Shown: positions 16,182 through 25,707, counted from the stretch's first letter. The stretch is DNA of 64,000 bases from Pseudomonas sp. A34-9 (GCF_029543085.1 NZ_CP119967.1:2010501-2074500), one strand, 5' to 3'. Translations and numbers: made by a program. Notes: generated by a model from the letters alone, not told the origin.

Positions 16182-17972
16182 TCAGCGTTGGCCCATAAGT
16201 TTTGGGGTATGGAGGTCAGGAGCGGCGAGACTATCAATCACATGCACGCTATACCCGGGAACATTCTTCGCATGATGCTTCGCCTGCGATGCCATTTCCG
16301 CGAGTTGACTGGCGTCGAGTTGTGCGCAGGCCTCAGGGTGTAGATGCACCACGCCGATGGACAGTGACAAAAGCGGAAACTCCTGCCGCACGCCCTGGCG
16401 ATTCGGGGCGATGAAGCATCCAGCCTCAAGATGCTCGGGGCGGTAGAACCGTCGGCATTGGCTCTGGAAATCATCAAGCAATTGATTGAGTCGTTTGCGC
16501 CAGTCTTCCGGGCCAAGAACGAGGAGGAAGTCGTCCCCGCCGATATGGCCGACGAAGTCGCGGCTTGGGTCGACGCGTTCGTTGAGGCATTGCGCCAGGC
16601 ACAGCAACACTTCGTCACCACGCCCATAGCCGTAGATATCGTTGAAAGGTTTGAAGCTGTCGATGTCGACGTAGCAAATGACAGACTCACGCCCCTGCTG
16701 CAGCAACCGCGTCAGGCATTGCTGAATCGGCACATTACCCGGCAGCAAGGTCAGCGGGTTGGCATACCGAGCCTGCTGGATCTTCAGTTCGGTGATCAGT
16801 TTGAGCACGTCGATCACCCGGCCAAGACCCAGGTAGCCTCCGTTAAGGGTGATGATGAAGTCTTCCTCGATGCGCTGGCGGGCGCGGCTGGTGATCAGGC
16901 GGCTGACCTGTTGCAGCGACTGGCTCATTTCCACGGCGAGGAAGTCGTCGTTCATCAAACGGCTGATCGGTTTGCGCGCGAACAGGTCGGTGGCGAACGG
17001 TTTGAGCAGGGCATCCGACAACGAATGGCGGTGGACGATGCCGCAGGGTTGGCCTTGTTCGTCGAGTACCGCCAGTGAGTTGAGGTTGGCCTGACGGCGG
17101 AAAGCCTCCAGTACGTTGGCGGTGGGTGTGTCGCGATGCACGGCCGGTTGGTCGTTGAGCAGGGCGCTGAGGTCGCTGCCTTCGTCGTTCAGCGCAACGC
17201 TACTGCTGTCGTGTTTGGGCATCAAGGCGCGGGCATCGCGGGGCGGATGTTCTTGGGGACGGCTGAGCAAGTAACCCTGCACCAGATCGACACCCATTTC
17301 AGTCAGCACCGCGAGTTCTTCCGGCAGCTCGATGCCTTCGGCGATGACTTGCGCGCGAGAGGCTTTGGCGATTTGCAGGATCGAGCCGACGAACTCGCGC
17401 TTCAGCGCGTCCTGATGAATGCCATCGATGAAGTGCCGATCGATCTTCACGTAATCCGGGCGCAGTTCCGACCATAACCGCAGGCTGGAATAGCCGGCAC
17501 CGAGATCATCCAGCGCAATGGAAAACCCCATCGCCCGGTAGTGATGCAAGGCGGTTTGCAGCAACTGGAAATCGTCGATGGGCGTCTGTTCGGTCAGCTC
17601 GATGACCACCTGACTCGGCGGAATGCCGAAATCCTGCAGCAACTGTAACGTGCGCCCCGGTTGATGCGCGGCTTCAAGCAAGGATTCCGGCGAGACGTTG
17701 AGAAACAGTTTGCCCGGCAGTTGCTGTTCGTTGAAGCGACGGCAAGCGCTTTGCCGGCAGGCGATCTCCAGTTCGCTCAATCGCCCGGCCTGACGTGCCA
17801 CAGCGAACAGCGCGATCGGCGAGTGAAGAGGGCTGTTGGAAGGGCCGCGCGTGAGGGCTTCGTAGCCGAGAATGCGGCGTTCGGAGAGAGAGATGATCGG
17901 TTGGAACAGGCTGTGTAATCCGCTTTGAGTCAGGATCGAGCTCAAGGCACTCAGCTGTTCGGTCGTGGTCAT
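16182..17972 (-). CDS. EAL-CBS-GGDEF dual-domain cyclic-di-GMP protein
   Basis: A 596-residue cytoplasmic protein with the unusual order EAL, CBS pair, GGDEF. Residues about 15-245 are a phosphodiesterase domain with YEALTR (E38) and DDLGAGYSSL intact. About 275-400 contain two CBS motifs that probably bind a nucleotide. About 420-570 are a diguanylate cyclase domain with HIGGDDF, a functional GGDEF variant. The two opposing activities would be set by the CBS ligand. The arrangement matches what I recall of PA3258 of P. aeruginosa. It lies tail-to-head with prc and is separated from it by a strong terminator, so it has its own promoter. Confidence 0.92.
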   Translation of the reverse strand: MTTTEQLSALSSILTQSGLHSLFQPIISLSERRILGYEALTRGPSNSPLHSPIALFAVARQAGRLSELEIACRQSACRRFNEQQLPGKLFLNVSPESLLEAAHQPGRTLQLLQDFGIPPSQVVIELTEQTPIDDFQLLQTALHHYRAMGFSIALDDLGAGYSSLRLWSELRPDYVKIDRHFIDGIHQDALKREFVGSILQIAKASRAQVIAEGIELPEELAVLTEMGVDLVQGYLLSRPQEHPPRDARALMPKHDSSSVALNDEGSDLSALLNDQPAVHRDTPTANVLEAFRRQANLNSLAVLDEQGQPCGIVHRHSLSDALLKPFATDLFARKPISRLMNDDFLAVEMSQSLQQVSRLITSRARQRIEEDFIITLNGGYLGLGRVIDVLKLITELKIQQARYANPLTLLPGNVPIQQCLTRLLQQGRESVICYVDIDSFKPFNDIYGYGRGDEVLLCLAQCLNERVDPSRDFVGHIGGDDFLLVLGPEDWRKRLNQLLDDFQSQCRRFYRPEHLEAGCFIAPNRQGVRQEFPLLSLSIGVVHLHPEACAQLDASQLAEMASQAKHHAKNVPGYSVHVIDSLAAPDLHTPKLMGQR

Positions 17973-17993
17973 GGCAATCTCTGGCGATAAAAA

Positions 17994-18040
17994 AAGGACT
18001 GGGAGCGCTCTCGATGAAGAGAGTGGCTCCCAGTCCTTTA
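17994..18040. terminator. Bidirectional hairpin between prc and the EAL-GGDEF gene
   Basis: Arms AAGGACTGGGAGC and its complement flank a 21-base loop. Runs of A on the left and TTT on the right suit termination of prc transcripts on the minus strand. Confidence 0.8.
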
Positions 18041-18106
18041 TTGCACGACAGAATGATGACTGTTTGATGACGATCCGGGGATCGTCAGCATTAAATTGCC
18101 ATCACC

Positions 18107-20191
18107 TTACTTCTTGGCCACCTGATTGCTCAGCTTCAGGTAATCCAGCAATACGCGCCCGGTTTCGCTCAGGTAGGCATCGTCTTCTGGTTTGACCTTG
18201 TCCGGCTCGGCGGCCGCGAGGGCGTCGTCGTCTTCTTTCTTCAGCTCTTTGAGCGGCTCTTCGCCTTTGGCCTTGCGACGGATGTTTTCCATCGTCAGCT
18301 GTTTGGCGTCGATGTCGGCGTGCTGGGCACGACGATCGGCTTCGTTGAGGCTGACGGTTTTTTCTTCCATCAGTTTCTGCGCCAGAGCCAGCTTGTCACG
18401 AATGAACACGAACTCGGCATCTTTGGCGGTGCGCGTGTCATGCTCGGACTTGAGCTGAGCCAGGTATGGCTTGAACGGATCGGCCGCCGGTTTGATGGCC
18501 GCGCGGATGGTGTCCCACGGCATGGCTTCCGGCAGGGCGCTTTCGCCGATTTCCTTGGTGTCGATCAGCGACGGGTAGTCGATGTCCGGCAACACGCCCT
18601 GATGCTGGGTGCTCTGACCGGAAACCCGGTAGAACTTGGCCAGGGTCAGTTTCAGTTCGCCATGGTTCAGCGGCTGAATGGTCTGCACGGTGCCTTTACC
18701 GAAGGTCTGGCCACCGATGATCAGTGCGCGGTGGTAATCCTGCATGGCGCCGGCGAAAATCTCCGAAGCCGAGGCGGACAAGCGGTTGACCAGGAGTGCC
18801 ATCGGACCTTTGTAGAACGCGCCCGGGTTTTCATCTTCGAGTACGTCGACACGGCCATCGGCATTGCGTACGAGTACGGTCGGGCCTTTGTCGATGAACA
18901 GGCTGGTCAGCTCGGTGGCCTCCTGCAGGGAACCGCCGCCGTTGTTGCGCAGGTCGATGACCACGCCATCGACTTTGTCTTTCTGCAGCTCGGTGAGCAG
19001 CTTCTTGACGTCGCGGGTGGTGCTCTTGTAGTCCGGATCACCGGCACGGAACGCCTTGAAGTCGAGGTAGAAGGCTGGAATCTCGATCACGCCGAGCTTG
19101 TAGTCCTTGCCGTCCTGTTTCAGGTTCAGGATGGACTTTTTCACGGCCTGGTCTTCGAGCTTCACCGCTTCACGGGTGATCGGCACGATCTTGGTGGTCT
19201 GGTCGTTCGGGGCATTACTGGCCGGAATCACTTCCAGACGCACCACGGTGCCTTTCGGACCACGGATCAGTTTGACCACTTCGTCCAGACGCCAGCCGAC
19301 CACGTCGACCATTTCTTTGTTGCCTTGGGCAACGCCGATGATCTTGTCAGCCGGGGCAACTTGTTTGGTCTTGTCGGCCGGGCCTGCCGGCACCAGACGC
19401 ACGACTTTCACCTGGTCGTTGTCGCTCTGCAACACGGCACCGATGCCCTCGAGGGACAGGCTCATGTTGATGTCGAAGTTTTCCGCGTTATCCGGCGACA
19501 GATAGTTGGTGTGCGGATCGTACGACATGGCGAAGGTGTTGATGTACGCCTGGAAGATGTCTTCCGGACGGGTCTGGTCCAGGCGCGCCAACTGGTTCTT
19601 GTAGCGCTTGGTCAGGGTTTCCTGGATCTGCTTCGGCTCTTTGCCGGCGATCTTCATCCGCAGCACTTCGTCCTTGACGCGTTTGCGCCACAGGTCGTCG
19701 AGTTCAGCGGTGGATTTGAGCCAAGGGGCGTCCTTGCGATCGATCAGCAAGGTTTCCTTGGTGGTGAAGTCCATCTTGTCGACGCCTTTGTTCAGCTCGC
19801 CAAGGGCGAAGTCCAGACGCGACTTGACGCGGTCCAGATAGCGCTTGTAGATGGTGAACCCGGCGTTGAGGTCGCCGCTTTTGAGGAAGTCGTCGAACTG
19901 GGTCTTCCACTTGTCGAATTCGGTGATGTCGCTGGCCATGAAGTAGCTGCGCGACGGATCCAGCAGCTTGAGGTAGCTGTCGTAGATGATCACCGAGCGC
20001 GCATCGTCGAGCGGCGGCTTGCTGTAGTGATGACGCTTGAGCAACTCGACGACGTTCAGGCTGGCGATGACTTCATCGCGATCAGGCTGCAATTTGTCCC
20101 AGCTGTTGGCTGCGAATGTATTGCCCGACACCGGCAACAAACCGATACCGATGAAAAGAGCGAGGGCGGTGCTGGGGAGCAAATGCTTCAT
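18107..20191 (-). CDS. prc: Periplasmic tail-specific protease Prc (AlgO-like)
   Basis: A 694-residue exported S41-family protease. Residues 1-28 are a signal peptide. About 230-320 form the PDZ domain that captures substrate C-termini. The catalytic domain has SASASEIF with Ser474, Asp485 in MQDY and Lys499 in FGKGTVQ, the same spacing as the E. coli Tsp Ser430/Asp441/Lys455 triad. A charged C-terminal domain follows. It degrades periplasmic proteins with exposed nonpolar tails; in P. aeruginosa the orthologue (algO) trims mutant MucA and so affects alginate. I chose MKHLLPS at 20191 since it begins the signal peptide; an in-frame ATG lies 11 codons upstream and neither has a strong ribosome site. 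Confidence 0.94.
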   Translation of the reverse strand: MKHLLPSTALALFIGIGLLPVSGNTFAANSWDKLQPDRDEVIASLNVVELLKRHHYSKPPLDDARSVIIYDSYLKLLDPSRSYFMASDITEFDKWKTQFDDFLKSGDLNAGFTIYKRYLDRVKSRLDFALGELNKGVDKMDFTTKETLLIDRKDAPWLKSTAELDDLWRKRVKDEVLRMKIAGKEPKQIQETLTKRYKNQLARLDQTRPEDIFQAYINTFAMSYDPHTNYLSPDNAENFDINMSLSLEGIGAVLQSDNDQVKVVRLVPAGPADKTKQVAPADKIIGVAQGNKEMVDVVGWRLDEVVKLIRGPKGTVVRLEVIPASNAPNDQTTKIVPITREAVKLEDQAVKKSILNLKQDGKDYKLGVIEIPAFYLDFKAFRAGDPDYKSTTRDVKKLLTELQKDKVDGVVIDLRNNGGGSLQEATELTSLFIDKGPTVLVRNADGRVDVLEDENPGAFYKGPMALLVNRLSASASEIFAGAMQDYHRALIIGGQTFGKGTVQTIQPLNHGELKLTLAKFYRVSGQSTQHQGVLPDIDYPSLIDTKEIGESALPEAMPWDTIRAAIKPAADPFKPYLAQLKSEHDTRTAKDAEFVFIRDKLALAQKLMEEKTVSLNEADRRAQHADIDAKQLTMENIRRKAKGEEPLKELKKEDDDALAAAEPDKVKPEDDAYLSETGRVLLDYLKLSNQVAKK

Positions 20192-20278
20192 GCTGATTCG
20201 ACGCGGGGACAATTGATAACGCATATTAGGCCGTCTTTGAAGTCGCCGGTTCTACGAGAGCCGGTCGCATAATGCAAA

Positions 20279-20302
20279 AAGCCCGGCGCTACAGCTTCGG
20301 GC
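20279..20302 (-). terminator. Hairpin with T tract on the minus strand, upstream of prc
   Basis: AGCCCG/CGGGCT arms with a 12-base loop; on the minus strand it is followed by TTTTTGC. It lies between the divergent prc and oxidoreductase genes, so it would insulate prc from antisense transcription or act as an attenuator of a long prc leader. Confidence 0.4.
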
Positions 20303-20329
20303 TCAGTCCAGACTCACTATGGAGGCACT

Positions 20330-21292
20330 GTGAAGGCATTGCAAGGCGTTGACGGTCAAGTGGCATGGGTTGAAGAGCCGAGTCCTACGTGCGATGTAGG
20401 ACAAGTCCGCATCCGAGTGGCGGCAGCGGGCCTCAATCGCGCCGATTTATTACAGAAAGCAGGGCTCTATCCGCCACCGCCAGGGGCCAGCCAAGTGCTC
20501 GGTCTTGAGTGTTCCGGGGTGATCAGCGAGGTCGGCGCGGGCAGTGCGTGGCAGGTCGGCGATCGGGTTTGCGCCCTGCTGGCCGGGGGTGGCATGGCCG
20601 AAGAGGTGGTCGTCGACGGGCGGCACGTGCTGCCGGTTCCCGAAGGCGTCTCACTTATTGAGGCCGCGGCATTGCCCGAGGTTTATGCAACAGTCTGGCT
20701 GAATGTGTTTCAACTTGCGGCGCTCAAACCGGGTGAGAAAGTTCTCTTGCACGCCGGCGCAAGTGGAATCGGTTCAGCCGCCATTCAGTTGTGCAAGGCG
20801 TTCGGTAATCCCTGCTGGGTCAGCGTCGGTTCGGCCGAGCGTTTGGCCTACTGTGAGGCGCTGGGCGCGCAGGGCGGGGTAGTGCGCACGGATGATCTGG
20901 AAAGTCTGCGCGATTTCGGGCCGTTCGACGTAATCCTCGATCCGGTCGGTGGCAATTATTCGGCGCTGAACCTCAAGTTGATGGCGCTGGACGGGCGTTG
21001 GGTGTTGATTGGGCTTATGGGCGGTCGCGAGGCGAAACTGGATCTGGCGCAGGTGTTGGCCAAGCGCGTGCAGTTGCTCGGCTCGACACTGCGTAGCCGT
21101 GACGATCAGTTCAAGGCGGATCTGTTCAGCGACCTGAGCCAGCATGTCTGGCCGCTGTTTGCCGAAGGGCGGATGAGTCCGCAGTTGGCCAAGGCTTTCC
21201 CGGTGAAAGACGCCGAGGCGGCGTTTGCCGAGCTGGCGAGCAATACCGTTTCGGGGAAACTGGTGTTGGTGATTGACGACAGTCTGAGCTGA
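20330..21292 (+). CDS. NAD(P)H:quinone oxidoreductase, zeta-crystallin/PIG3 type
   Basis: A 320-residue medium-chain dehydrogenase without zinc ligands. Residues about 1-125 form the GroES-like substrate domain (AAGLNRADLLQKAGLYPPPPG, the QOR signature), and about 130-270 the Rossmann fold with LLHAGASGIGSAAIQL as nucleotide-binding loop. Members reduce quinones or other enones with NADPH in the cytosol. Translation starts at GTG, supported by GGAGG five bases upstream. It is divergent from prc, and a facing REP pair lies just after its stop. Confidence 0.9.
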   Translation: MKALQGVDGQVAWVEEPSPTCDVGQVRIRVAAAGLNRADLLQKAGLYPPPPGASQVLGLECSGVISEVGAGSAWQVGDRVCALLAGGGMAEEVVVDGRHVLPVPEGVSLIEAAALPEVYATVWLNVFQLAALKPGEKVLLHAGASGIGSAAIQLCKAFGNPCWVSVGSAERLAYCEALGAQGGVVRTDDLESLRDFGPFDVILDPVGGNYSALNLKLMALDGRWVLIGLMGGREAKLDLAQVLAKRVQLLGSTLRSRDDQFKADLFSDLSQHVWPLFAEGRMSPQLAKAFPVKDAEAAFAELASNTVSGKLVLVIDDSLS

Positions 21293-21303
21293 AAGAAAGA
21301 CCA

Positions 21304-21386
21304 GATCAAAAGATCGCAGCCTTCGGCAGCTCCTACAGTGGAATGTGTACACCCTGTAGGAGCTGCCGAAGGCTGCGATCTTTTGC
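21304..21386. repeat. REP pair, facing copies
   Basis: Two near-perfect inverted copies of the GATCGCAGCCTTCGGCAGC type REP, including the flanking GATCAAAA, between convergent genes (oxidoreductase and HAD phosphatase), where it can serve both 3' ends. Confidence 0.9.
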
Positions 21387-21388
21387 TT

Positions 21389-22042
21389 TTACTTCCAGAG
21401 ATGAATTGGCCAGCCGGCTTTTTCGGCGTGCTCAAGCAGCACTGGATCCGGGTTGACCACGTGCGGAAAATCCACCTTCAGCAACAGCGGCAAATCATTG
21501 CGTGAGTCGGAATAGAAACTCGCGCCTTCCAGATTTTCTTCCTCGGCATCCAGCCATTCCAGCAATCGGGTGATCTTGCCTTCGCGGTAGGTCAGGGTGC
21601 CGACGGTGTGGCCGCTGTAAACGCCATGGGCGACTTCAAGTTCGATGCCGAGAATTTCATCAATGCCCAGTCGATCGGCAATCGGTTTGACCAGGTGCGT
21701 GCCGGACGCCGAGATCACCAGAATCCGGTCTCCCGCCTTGCGATGGGCGGCGATCGTCTTGGTGGCATCGCTGAAGATGATCGGCTCAATGAAGTCTTCC
21801 ACCCACGGGCCAACCAGATGCTCAACTTCTTCCGGCGTGCGGCCGATGAGCGGTTCGAGGCTGAACTCCATGTAGTCTTCCATGCGCAATTTGCCATGGC
21901 TGTAGGCGTCCATCAGTTCGTTGTTCTTGCGCATGAACGATTCAGGATCGACCCAGCCCAGGCGCCCCATCTGCTCGCTCCAGAGGGTGGCGCAGTCGCC
22001 GTGGATCAACGTTTCGTCCAGATCAAAAATTGCCAGGGCCAT
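21389..22042 (-). CDS. HAD-IB family phosphatase
   Basis: A 217-residue protein beginning MALAIFDLDETLIHGDCA, the HAD motif I with nucleophile Asp7 and acid Asp9. Motif II is VISASGT (about 110), and motif IV is FYSDSRNDLPLL (about 175-186), as in SerB-like and histidinol-phosphatase-like members. The helical cap between motifs I and II classifies it as subclass IB. It should hydrolyse a small phosphomonoester in the cytoplasm; the substrate is unknown. Its position directly after the ABC importer genes on the same strand suggests it may act on the imported compound's phosphorylated product. Confidence 0.85.
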   Translation of the reverse strand: MALAIFDLDETLIHGDCATLWSEQMGRLGWVDPESFMRKNNELMDAYSHGKLRMEDYMEFSLEPLIGRTPEEVEHLVGPWVEDFIEPIIFSDATKTIAAHRKAGDRILVISASGTHLVKPIADRLGIDEILGIELEVAHGVYSGHTVGTLTYREGKITRLLEWLDAEEENLEGASFYSDSRNDLPLLLKVDFPHVVNPDPVLLEHAEKAGWPIHLWK

Positions 22043-22059
22043 CAGTTCTCTCCGAGAAC

Positions 22060-22149
22060 AGCTGCGAGCTACAAGCTTCGAGCTGCAAGAATTGGAATCA
22101 GCTGCGCCGCAGTCTACAACTTGAAGCTTGTAGCTCGAAGCTTGCAGCT
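22060..22149. repeat. Inverted repeat of the CAAGCTTCGAGCTGCAAG type
   Basis: Two 30-base arms built from AGCT-rich units (AGCTACAAGCTTCGAGCTGC and its near complement) spanning the gap between the ABC ATPase gene and the HAD gene. It is a different dispersed repeat from the REPs elsewhere in the window. Confidence 0.75.
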
Positions 22150-22153
22150 GCTT

Positions 22154-23143
22154 TTAAGCGACTTCACACAGGGCCGTCGGATCGATGGAAAGCGCCAGAC
22201 GCTGACCGTCGGGATGCAGATCGGCTGCCGAGCGGTTGAGCACATCCACCACCAGTTCCACGCCACGGGCTTCGATCCGGTAACGGATGACGTTGCCGAG
22301 CAGGCTGTGGCTGCGGATCTGCGCGTCGAGTTCGCCGTCAAGGCTCAATTCGATGGCTTCCGGGCGAATGGCGATGCGGTGGTTGATCGGGCGCTGCAAC
22401 AGCTTCGATGCGTCTTCGGCATCGAGCAGGTTGTAGTTGCCGATGAAGCCGGCGGCGAACACATCGACGGGTGCGGTGTAGAGGGTTTCGGCGTCGCCGC
22501 TTTGTACGATTTTTCCCTGATTCATCAGGAAAATGCGATCAGACATGGTCAGCGCTTCTTCCTGATCGTGGGTGACGAAGATCGTCGTCAGGCCGAGTTC
22601 GCGTTGAATCTGACGGATCTGTTCGCGCAGGTGTTTACGAATCCGTGCGTCGAGCGCCGACAGCGGCTCGTCCAGCAGCAATAGACGCGGGCGGGTCACC
22701 AACGAGCGGGCGAGGGCAACCCGCTGGCATTGACCACCGGATAACTGATGCGGATAGCGGTTGGCGAAGTCGTTCAGTTCAACGAGTTTCAACACCTCCG
22801 AAACGCGTTTATGGCTGTCGTCGGCATTGACTTTCTGCATGCGCAAACCGAATGCGACGTTCTGCTCCACAGTCATGTTAGGAAACAGCGCATAACTCTG
22901 GAACACCATGCCGATCCCGCGCTTTTGCGGACTCAACGGCACGATGTCGACGCCGTCGAGCAGGATTTTGCCGCCATCGACTGGCGTCAGACCGGCAATG
23001 CAGCGCAACAGGGTGGATTTGCCGCAACCGGACGGGCCGAGCAGGGTGACGAACTCGCCTTTATTGATTTCACAATTGATATCGCTGAACACCGTGGTGC
23101 CAGCGTAGTTTTTCTGCAGATGTTGGACGCTGACATAGCTCAT
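22154..23143 (-). CDS. ABC importer ATP-binding protein (Fe3+/putrescine/phosphonate class)
   Basis: A 329-residue ATPase. Walker A is LLGPSGCGKSTLL (about 36-48), the signature LSGGQCQRVALARSL, and Walker B LLLLDEPLSALD, followed by the switch His in FVTHDQEEA. A C-terminal TOBE-like extension (about 240-329) is typical of the CUT/POTRA-type importers for iron, spermidine and 2-aminoethylphosphonate. The ATG at 23143 has AAGGA upstream and overlaps the permease stop (ATGA). Part of the operon running from the solute-binding protein gene at 26.8 kb. Confidence 0.92.
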   Translation of the reverse strand: MSYVSVQHLQKNYAGTTVFSDINCEINKGEFVTLLGPSGCGKSTLLRCIAGLTPVDGGKILLDGVDIVPLSPQKRGIGMVFQSYALFPNMTVEQNVAFGLRMQKVNADDSHKRVSEVLKLVELNDFANRYPHQLSGGQCQRVALARSLVTRPRLLLLDEPLSALDARIRKHLREQIRQIQRELGLTTIFVTHDQEEALTMSDRIFLMNQGKIVQSGDAETLYTAPVDVFAAGFIGNYNLLDAEDASKLLQRPINHRIAIRPEAIELSLDGELDAQIRSHSLLGNVIRYRIEARGVELVVDVLNRSAADLHPDGQRLALSIDPTALCEVA

Positions 23144-23940
23144 TCGCTTTTGTCCTTGTTCAAGATGTTGGCGATCCAGGTCAGGACCAGCACGAAAAAG
23201 AAATACGAGATGACCAGCGCGCTGGTGAAGTGACCGCTGCTGTTGCGCATGTTGTTCAGGTAAACCTGCAGGGTTTCGTAACGCGTGCCGACGAGGATGT
23301 TGGCAAAGACGAACTCCCCGAACAGGAACGAGAACGACAGCAGCAACGCGACCATGAGGCCTTTGCGCAGGTTGGGCAGCACCACCAGAAACGCCGCCTG
23401 AAAGGTGCTGGCGCCGAGCAATTGCGCGGCGTCCATCAGGTCGCGCAGGTTGATTGCCTGCAAATTGTTGGTGATCGCCCGGTACATGAACGGCAGCGCC
23501 ACGGTGAAGTAGCAACCGATCAGGATCCACGGCGTGCCGACCATCGCCATCGGCCCGGAACCGTAGAGCTGCAACAGACCCACCGAGGACACCACCGGCG
23601 GCACTGCGAAGGGCAGCAGGATCAGGATGTTCATCAGCGCATCGAGCTTCGGGAAGTGGTAATGCACCACGAACAGCAGCGGCAAAATCAGCACCACAGA
23701 CAGCACCAGCGCACCGACGCAGACCAGCAATGACTGGCCGAAGGCGTGAAGGAAGCGCGGGTCGCTCCACAACTGGATGTACCACTTGAAGGTGAAACCG
23801 CTGGGCAGGACGGTCGCCGACCAACTGCTGGCGATCGAGTAGACCAGCGTGCCTGCCAGCGGCAGCAAGAGGATGGCGAACAGCAGATAAACCACGACGC
23901 GGTGGTAGAGGCCGGCCGGGCCGGAGTCAGCGCGAGACAT
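23140..23940 (-). CDS. ABC importer permease 2
   Basis: A 266-residue inner-membrane protein with about six membrane segments. The EAA-loop region, MDAAQLLGASTFQAAFLVVLPNLRKG (about 155-180), contacts the ATPase. It starts inside the 3' end of the first permease (14-base overlap) and its stop overlaps the ATPase start, so the three are tightly coupled. Type I permease of the same class as the neighbouring permease; the two would form a heterodimer. Confidence 0.9.
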   Translation of the reverse strand: MSRADSGPAGLYHRVVVYLLFAILLLPLAGTLVYSIASSWSATVLPSGFTFKWYIQLWSDPRFLHAFGQSLLVCVGALVLSVVLILPLLFVVHYHFPKLDALMNILILLPFAVPPVVSSVGLLQLYGSGPMAMVGTPWILIGCYFTVALPFMYRAITNNLQAINLRDLMDAAQLLGASTFQAAFLVVLPNLRKGLMVALLLSFSFLFGEFVFANILVGTRYETLQVYLNNMRNSSGHFTSALVISYFFFVLVLTWIANILNKDKSE

Positions 23941-24763
23941 GGTAACTCCTCTTCAACAGCAGTTGATGCACGACGGTGACGATGGTCATCAGTGCCACCA
24001 GCACCACGGCCAACGCGCTGGCCAGATTCGGATCAAGGGAAATGTCGCCGGAGACCATTGCCGCAATACGGATCGGCAGCACGTTGAAATTGCCGGTGGT
24101 CAGCGCATAGACCGTGGCGTAAGCGCCGAGGGCGTTGGCCAGCAGAATCACGAACGTCCCGAGCAACGCAGGCGTCAGCACTGGCAAACCAATATGCCGC
24201 CAGAACTGCCAGCCATTGGCGCCGAGCAATGCGGCGGACTCGCGCCAGTCTTCACGCAAAGCGTCGAAGGCGGGGTAGAGCAGCAACACGCCGAGGGGAA
24301 TCTGGAAGTAGGTGTAGAGGATGATCAACCCGGTTTTCGAGTACAGGTTGAAGTCCTGAATGATCCCCGATTGCTTCAACATGATGGTGATGCTGCCGTT
24401 GAAACCGAGCAGGATGATGAATGCGAACGCCAGTGGCACGCCGGCAAAGTTGCTGGTCATGTTGGCGAAGGCGTTCACAAAGTTGCGCAGTTTCGAGTCG
24501 ACCCGACGCAGGGAATACGCACCGAGTACGGCGATGATGATACCGAACACGCTCGACCAGAAGCTGATCTCGAGGCTGTACTGGATCGCCTGCAAATAGA
24601 ATTTCGAGCTGAAGATCTTGCTGAAGTTGGCGAAGCCCCAGCCGAACTCTTCCGATTGCAGGCTGTTGATCATCACCCAGACCAGCGGGGCAATTTCAAA
24701 GACGATAAAGAACAGCGCAAAGGGCACCAGGCACAGCGCCGCCAGCCATTTGCCGCGAGTCAT
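23927..24763 (-). CDS. ABC importer permease 1
   Basis: A 278-residue type I ABC permease with about six membrane segments. The EAA-like loop is EDWRESAALLGANGWQFWRHIGLPVL (about 195-220). I chose the ATG at 24763, five bases after the stop of the phosphatase gene, since the alternative at 24790 lies inside that gene and has no ribosome site. It forms the channel with permease 2. Confidence 0.88.
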   Translation of the reverse strand: MTRGKWLAALCLVPFALFFIVFEIAPLVWVMINSLQSEEFGWGFANFSKIFSSKFYLQAIQYSLEISFWSSVFGIIIAVLGAYSLRRVDSKLRNFVNAFANMTSNFAGVPLAFAFIILLGFNGSITIMLKQSGIIQDFNLYSKTGLIILYTYFQIPLGVLLLYPAFDALREDWRESAALLGANGWQFWRHIGLPVLTPALLGTFVILLANALGAYATVYALTTGNFNVLPIRIAAMVSGDISLDPNLASALAVVLVALMTIVTVVHQLLLKRSYHVSR

Positions 24764-24768
24764 CGAGT

Positions 24769-25575
24769 TCACTTGAGTAACCCCCGGCATACAGGTTTGT
24801 CGTGGGGCGCGCCGAGCAGTTCGCAGACGATGCCGCAGATTTCCGTCTGTTTCGGCGCGGCATCGGCGTCGAGGCTGAAGGCGTCACCGAGGACGAACAG
24901 CGGCACCTGACGTTCTTCCGGCAACAGGCCGTTATGCGAGCGATCGTTGTTCATGCCGTGGTCGGCAGTCACCAATACCTGATAGCCAGCGTCGAGCCAG
25001 TTTTGCAGATAGTCGGCAAGGATGATGTCGGCGAAGCGCGCGCTGTTGCGATATTGCGAGGAGTCGAGGCCGTGCTTGTGCCCGGCGTCGTCGATGTTCA
25101 TCGGGTGAATCAACAGGAAGTTCGGATCGTGGCGCAGGCGCAGGTTTTCCGCGTCGGCGAACAGGTGCGAATCCGGGTAGTGATCGCTCCAGTAGAAATG
25201 CCCGTGCTGGATCGGCAGTGACAGATTGTCGGTGTGACGGTCGCGTGCGGCTACGAACGGAGAGCGGTTGTACAACTCGCTGACCCAGTGATACGCCGCA
25301 GCAGCGGTTTTCAAACCGGCATCGCGGGCGTAGTGATAAATGCTGCGCTGGTTGGACAGGCGCGAGACATTGTTGTGAACGATGCCGCTGTCGATCGGCG
25401 GCACGCCGGTGAGGATGCATTCATAAAGCGGTCGGGACAGGGCCGGCAGCTCGCACTCCAACTGGTAGAGCGCGGCGCGTCCTGCGCCAACATAAGCCTG
25501 CAGATGCCCCATGGCGTGACGCGCGACCTCGTAATTGAGGCCGTCGAGCACGACAAGGATGACGTTGTGCTTCAT
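24769..25575 (-). CDS. Alkaline-phosphatase superfamily hydrolase (nucleotide pyrophosphatase/phosphonate hydrolase type)
   Basis: A 268-residue protein with no signal peptide, thus cytoplasmic. It has the metal-binding pattern of the superfamily: LVVLDGLNYE (Asp), SRPLYECILTG (likely Ser/Thr nucleophile region), MNIDDAGHKHG (Asp and His), and VTADHGMN (Asp-His). This is the compact fold shared by nucleotide pyrophosphatases, phosphodiesterases and phosphonoacetate hydrolase (PhnA). It lies in the same operon, between the substrate-binding protein and permease genes. Together with the downstream HAD phosphatase this suggests that the imported solute contains phosphorus. The precise substrate cannot be read from the sequence. 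Confidence 0.8.
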   Translation of the reverse strand: MKHNVILVVLDGLNYEVARHAMGHLQAYVGAGRAALYQLECELPALSRPLYECILTGVPPIDSGIVHNNVSRLSNQRSIYHYARDAGLKTAAAAYHWVSELYNRSPFVAARDRHTDNLSLPIQHGHFYWSDHYPDSHLFADAENLRLRHDPNFLLIHPMNIDDAGHKHGLDSSQYRNSARFADIILADYLQNWLDAGYQVLVTADHGMNNDRSHNGLLPEERQVPLFVLGDAFSLDADAAPKQTEICGIVCELLGAPHDKPVCRGLLK

Positions 25576-25613
25576 AGGGGCAAAAACTCCGAAAACAAAA
25601 CTGGAACCAACCC

Positions 25614-25700
25614 CTGTAGGAGCTGCCGCAGGCTGCGATCTTTTGATGTTGCTTTAAAGGGCAAGATCAAAAGATCGCAGCCTGCGGCAGCTCCTACAGA
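25614..25700. repeat. REP pair inside the ABC operon
   Basis: Two facing copies of the GCTGCCGCAGGCTGCGATC type REP between the solute-binding protein and hydrolase genes. In binding-protein operons such hairpins often protect the upstream message and give the binding protein higher expression. Confidence 0.9.
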
Positions 25701-25707
25701 TGAAGGA

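Noticed and set aside
18320..20272. A 650-codon plus-strand frame opposite prc
   Set aside because: Antisense to Prc, which has a complete catalytic triad and PDZ domain. The length is a consequence of high GC.
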